Origin: Flavobacterium psychrophilum
GTDB lineage: Bacteria > Bacteroidota > Bacteroidia > Flavobacteriales > Flavobacteriaceae
NCBI GenBank assembly: GCA_945866505.1
Contig: CAMBHH010000151.1
Span: 1 to 8,417 of the forward strand
Direction: 5' to 3'
DNA length: 8,417 bases
A program made the translations under genes and the position numbers. Shown piece by piece: positions 1-5,414 of the stretch. The number at the start of each line of letters is the position of its first letter. The first letter of the stretch is position 1. The notes below the pieces were generated by a model. The model saw only the letters and a program-made list of their open reading frames with translations. It was not told the DNA's origin and did not search any database.

Positions 1-230
1 GCGTATGCAAAAACTTCATATTTTACAAAAGGAGTAGCATCCGAAATTGATAACGTTACCGCTCTTTCTGTTTCAAAATTAAAGTTATTTGGAATTGATA
101 ACTTTTCAAAAATAGCAATAGGAGTCCCTGTATTGTTTTCTGGTTGTGAATTTTCAATGTCTGCATCTGGCGAACAAGCGCTAAAAATTGTCAAGAAAGT
201 TAATATCAAATAAAGATTAAATGTTTTCAT
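1..230 (-). CDS. Secreted lipoprotein, N-terminal part (runs off left edge); probable distant member of the adjacent LruC-type family
   Basis: An ATG at 230-228 opens a frame that stays open to the left edge, giving 76 full codons plus two bases. The protein starts MKTFNLYLILTFLTIFSACS: a short basic start, a hydrophobic stretch and a lipobox-like FSAC with the lipidated cysteine at residue 19, so it should be a Sec-exported, lipid-anchored envelope protein. After an acidic, Asn-rich linker comes NFNFETERAVTLSIS (from residue 49), which resembles FDFKTTKELKVSVS at the same place in the two complete downstream paralogues, and then a strand-like YEVFAY corresponding to their VAIYTQ. Similarity is otherwise low and the intervening loop is shorter. 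The link to the family rests on this short match and on the shared promoter and upstream elements. No C-terminal domain is visible, so the LruC assignment is an inference. Confidence 0.8.
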   Translation of the reverse strand, partial: MKTFNLYLILTFLTIFSACSPDADIENSQPENNTGTPIAIFEKLSIPNNFNFETERAVTLSISDATPFVKYEVFAY

Positions 231-276
231 AATTAAATAATTTTTAAAAGTTGTTGTTTTTCATTGCTCAACTTAA

Positions 277-293
277 TTCAATATACGTGCCAA
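277..293 (-). promoter_or_regulatory. Sigma-54-like -24/-12 promoter of the left-edge lipoprotein gene
   Basis: Read on the minus strand the segment is TTGGCACGTATATTGAA, close to the sigma-54 consensus TGGCACG-N4-TTGCW; only the base after the -12 G differs (A for C). The GG to GA spacing is the required one. The predicted transcript start is near 266, leaving a leader of about 36 bases before the ATG at 230. The same element at the same spacing stands before the other two lipoprotein genes. Sigma-54 use is inferred; no rpoN gene is in the window. Confidence 0.55.
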
Positions 294-344
294 TTATTTA
301 AAATTCTGTATTTTAAGTAGTTAACTTTTATATTGTGTTGTTTC

Positions 345-381
345 ATTCCGTTTTTTGGAATAATTATCTGAATTCAGGAAA
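345..381 (-). promoter_or_regulatory. Putative upstream activator site (paired TTCC motif), copy 1
   Basis: On the minus strand this block has TTTCCTGAATTCAGA, then TTCCAAAAAACGGAA, which is a TTCC-N7-GGAA inverted repeat. The two TTCC elements are 20 bases apart, about two helical turns. Counted from the predicted start at 266 they lie at about -91 and -111, the range where sigma-54 activators normally bind. Matching blocks lie before the other two lipoprotein genes at the same distances. The binding protein is unknown. Confidence 0.5.
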
Positions 382-439
382 AAAATAATTTAATTTCCCT
401 TTTATTTGCTTGCTAATTAATCAGAAATTATAAAAACAT

Positions 440-483
440 ACAATTCCAAATAGTACTTATTTTCAAAACAGAAATCCTAACAG
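440..483. repeat. 44-base direct repeat, copy 1 (3' flank of the 694-residue lipoprotein gene)
   Basis: This noncoding segment is identical base for base to 2837-2880. Each copy lies just downstream of one of the two complete lipoprotein genes, and its end forms one arm of the terminator hairpin. No copy lies upstream of the first gene of the array (4997-5414), so it travels with the gene's 3' end. It also contains AATTCC, like the activator-site half elements. Confidence 0.85.
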
Positions 484-505
484 ATTTTTACATCTGTTAG
501 GATTT
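472..505 (-). terminator. Rho-independent-type terminator after the 694-residue lipoprotein gene
   Basis: A perfect 14-bp stem (472-485 with 492-505, arm AAATCCTAACAGAT) closes a six-base loop 18 bases past the stop codon. On the minus strand the hairpin is followed by TTTCTGTTTTG, a weak U tract. The plus-strand side is also T-rich, so it could work in both directions. An almost identical hairpin follows the paralogue. Confidence 0.75.
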
Positions 506-522
506 TAATTTTTTTAGTGATT

Positions 523-2607
523 TTATTTTTTATATAATTTAGAGGTGTCTCTATACCCCGCTTTGTCTAGGTACCAATCGGTATTACTAGTTCCTTTACT
601 TTCGGCCCATTTGTTAAAAAGTAAGAAGGCTTTTGTAATATTTTGTTGCTCTGCTGGGTAAGCAAATTGAACCGGAATATTGATTGCCCAAGGTAAATTA
701 CCATCAGACATATAATATTTTTGATTTGCTAAATTACTGTCATCATCACCTGTACCAAACTTAGATTTATCAGCCAAATCTGTTGGTTCACTTGCTGCTA
801 AATGGATTTCTTTTCCACGAATTCCACCGGCTACTATGAATGGATTGTAAGGAGCTGTTCCAAAGCCACTAAGAGCGATAGGGGTTACAAATTCGATTTT
901 TACATTCAGTGTTTTAGGAGCACTATAAGCACCGCCTACATAAGTATTTGTAATAGTGGCATTGGTATTAAGTAATTTAAAAGGATCATCAAAAATAGGA
1001 ACCACTGCTTTGGATTGTTTTTGTTCGGTTCCGTTAGAATTCGTTGTAAATACACCATTTAATAAACTTTGTCCAGAGACCGCTTTCACATTACTTGGAG
1101 TAGTGTTAAATTGAAGTGCAAACCCATTTTTCAATGAAGCTCCTACGGCTCTCACAGTCAATGCGGCATTTATTTCTACTACTTTATTTTCGCCATTTGT
1201 TATTTGATTGAAATTATAATCTACTACCAAGTCATTGAAATCGTAATCCCCTTTTGACGGCCATAAATCTTCAAAAGCCAATGTTCCTGTATTATCTTTA
1301 GATGGATAATAATTGTTAAATGCTTTTGTTTTGTCATCTGGATATTCGTCAAGAGTATCTACTACTCCGTCACCATCTTTATCAGTTGGTGAATCTATTG
1401 GTTTTAAATTTTCAGTTTTAGCTGCACTGAATGGAGTAATAGTAGAATAAAAGACCACATCATTAAAATCGTCATCTGTCCGGCCTTCACGGTTTAGATC
1501 TTCAAAACCAATTAGCAAAAGTTGACGTTTTGTGTCTTTAAGAAATACATTATGTTTCTTTTTATCAGCATTTTTTTCAGGATTAAAACGGACATCTGAA
1601 TAGTATGAACTTACACCTGAACCAATTGAAGTTGCAGAACCAGTAAATCCATCTGTAATTAAAAACCAGGATACAGTGGTTCCTGCAGGAAAAATTTTGC
1701 TATATTTATTTGTTACAGGATCTAAATATAGTAATTGTACCTTATTACCAGAAAATAAGGAACCACCACGAAGAGTCTTATATGAACTATCTGGAAAAAC
1801 AATGGTTTGATCTTTAATTTCAGTTTTACTACTTGGCGGACTATCATTTTTATGAGTATAATATCCTAATACATTTCTGAACCTAGTACGTTCGTGAACA
1901 AATGTTATCCAAACTTCGGCATCTGCTATAAGTTCAATGTTTCCATTATCAGTAGAGTTAAAATATTCAGGATGAGATTCCGGAAGCTTTATAAATTCCG
2001 GCAAAGTTGCATTTATATCTGCTAAAAAATCTACATCAATTTTGTCATCAGGACTCGACAAGTAATTTGGTTTACCGAGGTTGTCCCAAGAGCCAAGTAC
2101 ATAGTAGTTACTTACTTTTACTGGATCGGGTAAATCTGCCGCTGTTTTTGAATTAGCACGTGACTTGCTAGAGCTTGTTGAACTTTTTCCACCAACAACA
2201 ATAGTAAGATTATTAGAATCAATTTTTACTTGTTTTAGTGAAGGTAAACCAATGTGATTTACTAAAACGCTCAAACTATCAACAGAGGTTTGAGGTGCAA
2301 TTTCGCACTCTAATAAACCATTATTCGAACTAATTCCTTTGAATGCCAAGAAATCGCTGCTGTTTTCTTTCAGTAAACCTTCAACTGTTAATGGGTTTTG
2401 GGTATAAATTGCAACAGATACACCTGGTATGGGTTTGTTTTCTGAATTTAAGGTCGAAACTGAAACTTTTAGTTCTTTAGTTGTTTTAAAATCGAAACTG
2501 TTAATAGATAATTCATTGTTAGGGACATTTTCATCGACACAAGAATGTAAAAAAAGACTAAAAAAAGATAACAAAACTACACTTAATTTGGGGCAAGTTG
2601 TTTTCAT
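523..2607 (-). CDS. LruC-domain (DUF4842/DUF4114-type) surface lipoprotein, 694 aa
   Basis: Residues 1-23 form a lipoprotein signal ending in FLHSC with Cys23 as the lipid site, followed by VDEN; acidic residues directly after the cysteine are reminiscent of the surface-export signals of Bacteroidota lipoproteins. Residues about 36-140 form a beta-rich domain starting FDFKTTKELKVSVS, resembling carboxypeptidase-regulatory or Ig-like folds, then a Ser/Lys linker (141-156). Residues about 225-392 look like a DUF4114 region ending LLIGFEDLNREGRTDDDFND. DKDGDGVVDTLDEYPDD (409-425) is a thrombospondin-3-like calcium loop. From about 443 the LruC/DUF4842 domain begins with the hallmark FEDLWPSKGDYDFNDLVVDY and runs nearly to the C-terminus. 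The ATG at 2607 is well placed for the signal peptide. Close paralogue of the gene at 2921-4996. It has its own promoter and terminator. No catalytic residues are recognised and the function is unknown; calcium binding is inferred. Confidence 0.88.
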   Translation of the reverse strand: MKTTCPKLSVVLLSFFSLFLHSCVDENVPNNELSINSFDFKTTKELKVSVSTLNSENKPIPGVSVAIYTQNPLTVEGLLKENSSDFLAFKGISSNNGLLECEIAPQTSVDSLSVLVNHIGLPSLKQVKIDSNNLTIVVGGKSSTSSSKSRANSKTAADLPDPVKVSNYYVLGSWDNLGKPNYLSSPDDKIDVDFLADINATLPEFIKLPESHPEYFNSTDNGNIELIADAEVWITFVHERTRFRNVLGYYTHKNDSPPSSKTEIKDQTIVFPDSSYKTLRGGSLFSGNKVQLLYLDPVTNKYSKIFPAGTTVSWFLITDGFTGSATSIGSGVSSYYSDVRFNPEKNADKKKHNVFLKDTKRQLLLIGFEDLNREGRTDDDFNDVVFYSTITPFSAAKTENLKPIDSPTDKDGDGVVDTLDEYPDDKTKAFNNYYPSKDNTGTLAFEDLWPSKGDYDFNDLVVDYNFNQITNGENKVVEINAALTVRAVGASLKNGFALQFNTTPSNVKAVSGQSLLNGVFTTNSNGTEQKQSKAVVPIFDDPFKLLNTNATITNTYVGGAYSAPKTLNVKIEFVTPIALSGFGTAPYNPFIVAGGIRGKEIHLAASEPTDLADKSKFGTGDDDSNLANQKYYMSDGNLPWAINIPVQFAYPAEQQNITKAFLLFNKWAESKGTSNTDWYLDKAGYRDTSKLYKK

Positions 2608-2669
2608 AAATAATGCAGGTTAAAATTAAATGATTTTATAAAATTGTTGTTTTGAATTACTCAATTAAA

Positions 2670-2686
2670 TTCAATGAATGTGCCAA
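2670..2686 (-). promoter_or_regulatory. Sigma-54-like -24/-12 promoter of the 694-residue lipoprotein gene
   Basis: The minus strand reads TTGGCACATTCATTGAA: TTGGCAC as in the consensus -24 element, correct spacing, and TTGAA where TTGCA is expected. The predicted transcript start is near 2659, about 52 bases before the ATG. The flanking bases AATAATTGGCAC and ATTGAATT are also shared with the left-edge gene's promoter. Confidence 0.55.
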
Positions 2687-2743
2687 TTATTTAAAAAATT
2701 GATTTTCAGATAATTATCTTTTTATAAGTTTTTAAATTGTTAC

Positions 2744-2774
2744 GTATTTTGGAAATGTTTCTGAAATTTGGAAA
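2744..2774 (-). promoter_or_regulatory. Putative upstream activator site (paired TTCC motif), copy 2
   Basis: The minus strand has TTTCCAAATTTCAGAAA followed by TTTCCAAAA. The TTCC elements are 19 bases apart, at about -92 and -111 from the predicted start at 2659. The outer half of the TTCC-N7-GGAA inverted repeat is degraded here (GTAA instead of GGAA), unlike in the other two copies, while the core TTTCC-AATTTCAGA is kept. Confidence 0.5.
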
Positions 2775-2836
2775 TGAATATATTTTTATTGTGATATCTT
2801 TACTTTGCTCAATAATAATTTAAGTGACAAAAACAA

Positions 2837-2880
2837 ACAATTCCAAATAGTACTTATTTTCAAAACAGAAATCCTAACAG
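2837..2880. repeat. 44-base direct repeat, copy 2 (3' flank of the 691-residue lipoprotein gene)
   Basis: Identical to 440-483. It covers the left arm of the terminator hairpin and 32 bases beyond it. The coding sequences it follows differ at many synonymous positions, so full identity here is unexpected for unconstrained DNA of the same age. Confidence 0.85.
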
Positions 2881-2902
2881 GTTTTTATGTCTGTTAGGAT
2901 TT
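2869..2902 (-). terminator. Rho-independent-type terminator after the 691-residue lipoprotein gene
   Basis: A perfect 12-bp stem (2869-2880 with 2891-2902, arm AAATCCTAACAG) with a ten-base loop lies 18 bases past the stop codon. Compared with the other terminator, the two loop-closing pairs have changed (A-T and T-A to G/T and T/G on the plus strand), which leaves the main stem intact. Confidence 0.72.
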
Positions 2903-2920
2903 TAATAATTTCAATGATTT

Positions 2921-4996
2921 TTATTTTTTATATAATTTAGAGCTGTCTCTGTATCCAGCTTTGTCCTCATACCAATCCTTGTATTGCGTGCCTTTGCTTT
3001 CAGCCCATTTATTAAACATTAAATACGCTTTTGTAATATCCTGCTGTTCTGCTGGATAAGCAAATTCCACAGGAATATTGATGGCCCAAGGTAAAGAAGT
3101 ATCAGACATATAATATTTTTGAGCTGCTAAATTACTGTCATCATCTCCTGTACCAAACTTAGATTTATCAACCAAATCTGTAGGTGCGCTGCCTGCTAAA
3201 TGTATTTCTTTTCCACGAATACCGTCTACTACAATAAATGGATTGTAAGGAGCTGTAAAACCACTTGTTGCAATTGGTGTAATAAATTCTATTTTCACGT
3301 TCAACGTTTTAGGAGCACTATACGCACCACCAATATACGTGTTTGTAATACCTACAGGAGCATTAAGAACTTTATAAGGATCATCAAAAATAGGGACAAC
3401 TGCTTTTGCTTGTTTTTGTTCTGTACCATTTGAATTTAGTGCAAATACACCATTATTTAATGTTTGTCCTGTCACCGATTTTACATTATTTGGAGTGGTA
3501 TTAAATTGCAATGCAAACGCATTTTTTAATGAAGCACCGATTGCTCTAACGGTTAGTGCCGAATTTATTTCTACTATTTTATTATCAGCATTTGTTATTT
3601 GATTAAAATTATAATCCACTACTAAATCATTAAAATCATAATCACCTTTTGATGGCCATAGATCTTCAAAGGCCAATGTTCCAACTTTATCCTTAGACGG
3701 ATAATAGTTATTAAATGCTTTTGTAGGGTCATTTGGATACTCATCACGTGAATCACTTACACCATCTCCATCAGTATCTTTTGGTGTATCTATTGGTTCT
3801 ATGTCATCAGTTTTAACTGCCGTGAACGGAGTAACAGTTGAGTAAAAGACACCATCATTAAAATCTTCGTCTGAACCATTTTCGCGGTTTATATCCTCAA
3901 AACCAATCAATAAAAGTTTACGTTTAGTATCTTTTAAAATTACGTTATGTTTTCTTTTCTTAACATCTTTTTCAGGGTTAAAACGGCTATCTGAATACAA
4001 TGTTCCAAGACCTGCACCAACCGAATTTGTAGTACCATTAAAGCTGTTAGCAATAAAAAACCAGGCTACTGTAGTTCCTGCAGGAAAAACGTTTGTGTAT
4101 TTATTTGTTTTTGGGTCTAAATAGAGTAATTGCACTTTGTTACCGGACTTTAAAGTACCACCAGATCCAGCATAAGAAACATTCGGAAAAATCATCGTTT
4201 GATCTTTAATTTCAGATTTACTTGCAGGTGGATTATCATTCTTATGAGTATAGTAACCAATTGCATTCAAATATCCAGCACCTTCGTGAACAAATGTAAG
4301 CCAAACTTCTGCATCTTCTATAAGTACAATATCTCCATTATCAGCAGAATCAAAATATTCAGGATGAGAATCAGGAAGTCTTTTGTATTCAGGTAAAGAT
4401 GCATCTACATCTTTCAAAAAATCATCATCTATTTTGTCATTGGGAAGTGTTCCGTATAGTGGTTTTCCCTGAGGATTCCAAGAACCTAGGACATAATAGT
4501 CACTTACTTTTACTGGATCAGGTAAAGCGGCGGCTGTTTTTGACGCAGCACGAGTTTTATTAGAATCTGGTGACGACCCACCAACTACAATAGTGAGATT
4601 ATTTGAATCAATTTTTACCTGCTTTAATGAAGGGAAACCAATTTGATTCACTAAAATGCTCAAGCTATCAACAGAGGTTTGAGGTGCAATTTCGCAATCT
4701 AAAATACCAGTAGCAGAACTAATTCCTTTAAATGCTAAAAAATCGTCACTGTTTTCTTTAAGCAAACCTTGAGGCGTTAAAGGGTTTTGAGTGTAAATTT
4801 GTAAAGATACACCGCCTACAGGTTTGTTTTCTGAGTTTAAGGTCGAAACAGAAACCTTAATTTCTTTTGTAGTTTTAAAATCGAAATTATCAAATTTTAT
4901 ATCGGTGCCAGAGTTATTGTCATTTTGGCAAGAATATAAAAAAATACTTAAAATAGAAAATAAAACGAGATTAGCTTGGGTTCTAATTGTTTTCAT
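2921..4996 (-). CDS. LruC-domain (DUF4842/DUF4114-type) surface lipoprotein, 691 aa
   Basis: The frame is open up to a TTG at 5050, but I choose the ATG at 4996. From there the protein starts with a proper lipoprotein signal ending FLYSC (Cys23, the same position as in the paralogue). The TTG is the -12 element of the promoter, and an extension of 18 basic and polar residues would bury the signal. The domain order matches the paralogue at 523-2607: beta-rich domain from FDFKTTKEIKVSVS, linker, DUF4114-like region ending LLIGFEDINRENGSDEDFND, calcium loop DTDGDGVSDSRDEYPND, and the LruC/DUF4842 domain with FEDLWPSKGDYDFNDLVVDY. Identity is high in the N-terminal domain and the LruC domain and lower in the middle, for example around the Ser/Gly/Thr-rich loop before YSD-RFNPEK. 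It is the first gene of the tandem array and sits downstream of purA with its own promoter. Function unknown; calcium binding is inferred. Confidence 0.88.
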   Translation of the reverse strand: MKTIRTQANLVLFSILSIFLYSCQNDNNSGTDIKFDNFDFKTTKEIKVSVSTLNSENKPVGGVSLQIYTQNPLTPQGLLKENSDDFLAFKGISSATGILDCEIAPQTSVDSLSILVNQIGFPSLKQVKIDSNNLTIVVGGSSPDSNKTRAASKTAAALPDPVKVSDYYVLGSWNPQGKPLYGTLPNDKIDDDFLKDVDASLPEYKRLPDSHPEYFDSADNGDIVLIEDAEVWLTFVHEGAGYLNAIGYYTHKNDNPPASKSEIKDQTMIFPNVSYAGSGGTLKSGNKVQLLYLDPKTNKYTNVFPAGTTVAWFFIANSFNGTTNSVGAGLGTLYSDSRFNPEKDVKKRKHNVILKDTKRKLLLIGFEDINRENGSDEDFNDGVFYSTVTPFTAVKTDDIEPIDTPKDTDGDGVSDSRDEYPNDPTKAFNNYYPSKDKVGTLAFEDLWPSKGDYDFNDLVVDYNFNQITNADNKIVEINSALTVRAIGASLKNAFALQFNTTPNNVKSVTGQTLNNGVFALNSNGTEQKQAKAVVPIFDDPYKVLNAPVGITNTYIGGAYSAPKTLNVKIEFITPIATSGFTAPYNPFIVVDGIRGKEIHLAGSAPTDLVDKSKFGTGDDDSNLAAQKYYMSDTSLPWAINIPVEFAYPAEQQDITKAYLMFNKWAESKGTQYKDWYEDKAGYRDSSKLYKK

Positions 4997-5045
4997 AGTA
5001 GTAATTATTTTAAATGTAATATTGTTATTAATCGTCTTCCTCTTT

Positions 5046-5062
5046 TTCAACGACTGTGCCGC
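5046..5062 (-). promoter_or_regulatory. Sigma-54-like -24/-12 promoter of the 691-residue lipoprotein gene
   Basis: The minus strand reads GCGGCACAGTCGTTGAA: GGCAC, then five bases, then TTGAA, exactly the spacing of the other two promoters although the bases between and around the blocks differ. The predicted transcript start is near 5035, 39 bases before the ATG at 4996. Conservation of only the two blocks in an otherwise diverged stretch supports a functional site. Confidence 0.55.
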
Positions 5063-5114
5063 TATTTTAAACCATTGTTTGTCAATGGTTTATGTTTGGT
5101 AAGAAATAAAAACA

Positions 5115-5150
5115 ATTCCATTTTTTGGAATTTTTTCTGAAATTCGGAAA
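5115..5150 (-). promoter_or_regulatory. Putative upstream activator site (paired TTCC motif), copy 3
   Basis: The minus strand has TTTTCCGAATTTCAGAAA followed by AATTCCAAAAAATGGAATT, a 6-bp inverted repeat around seven bases. The TTCC elements are 19 bases apart at about -92 and -111 from the predicted start at 5035. It matches the blocks at 345-381 and 2744-2774. Confidence 0.5.
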
Positions 5151-5414
5151 AAAAATATAATTTTATATTTTTAACTTTTATTGATACAAGAAGGTCAGTT
5201 AATAAAATTATCTACTAAAGACTTTTGCAATCGCTAAAGTTTTATTGACATTTAAGAAACTACTTCAATCCCTAAAAGTATTAAATTTTTATACAATATG
5301 TATCGTTTCTGTTAATTAAATTTCAAAATAGGAAATTCTCGGCTATCCATGGATTCTCATTTATTATTTGAATTGCAAAAAAGTCTTCTGAAATTCTAAT
5401 ACCCTTCTAATTTT

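Larger units (their letters stand above)
2608..2920. other. Intergenic control region between the two complete lipoprotein genes
   Basis: This gap of 313 bases carries, in minus-strand order, the terminator of the upstream gene, the 44-base repeat, an AT-rich stretch (about 2778-2836) in which I see nothing definite, the putative activator site, the sigma-54-like promoter and a leader of about 52 bases. The leader shares AAAACAACAA and neighbouring bases with the leader of the left-edge gene. The gap at 231-522 has the same layout. Confidence 0.7.
4997..5414. other. Intergenic region between purA and the lipoprotein array
   Basis: This 418-base gap holds the leader, sigma-54-like promoter and putative activator site of the first array gene in 4997-5150. 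The rest (5151-5414) is AT-rich and has no plausible gene. I see an AT-only inverted repeat near 5153-5170 and a small hairpin at 5221-5240 (8-bp arms, one mismatch, loop AATC) about 175 bases past the purA stop. Neither is a convincing purA terminator. No copy of the 44-base repeat is present. Confidence 0.6.

Noticed and set aside
444..456. TACTATTTG on the minus strand inside the 44-base repeat as a TAnnTTTG promoter
   Set aside because: There are three bases instead of two between TA and TTTG, and it lies far upstream of the start codon; the sigma-54-like element is nearer and better conserved.
4824..5102. Plus-strand open frame of 92 codons across the lipoprotein start and promoter
   Set aside because: It is antisense to the signal-peptide coding region and the conserved promoter, with a composition explained by the minus-strand gene. 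No recognisable protein. The same holds for the plus-strand frames at 2429-2623, 3200-3433, 4199-4396, 5516-5716 and 6172-6450.
5153..5170. AT-only inverted repeat (AAATATAA / TTATATTT)
   Set aside because: Expected by chance in such AT-rich DNA, and not repeated in the other control regions.
5221..5240. Hairpin ACTTTTGC-AATC-GCTAAAGT as a purA terminator
   Set aside because: It lies about 175 bases past the stop, has a mismatch in the stem and lacks a U tract on the minus strand.
5345..5354. Palindrome ATCCATGGAT downstream of purA
   Set aside because: A single short palindrome with no T tract, no second copy and no link to a promoter; likely chance.
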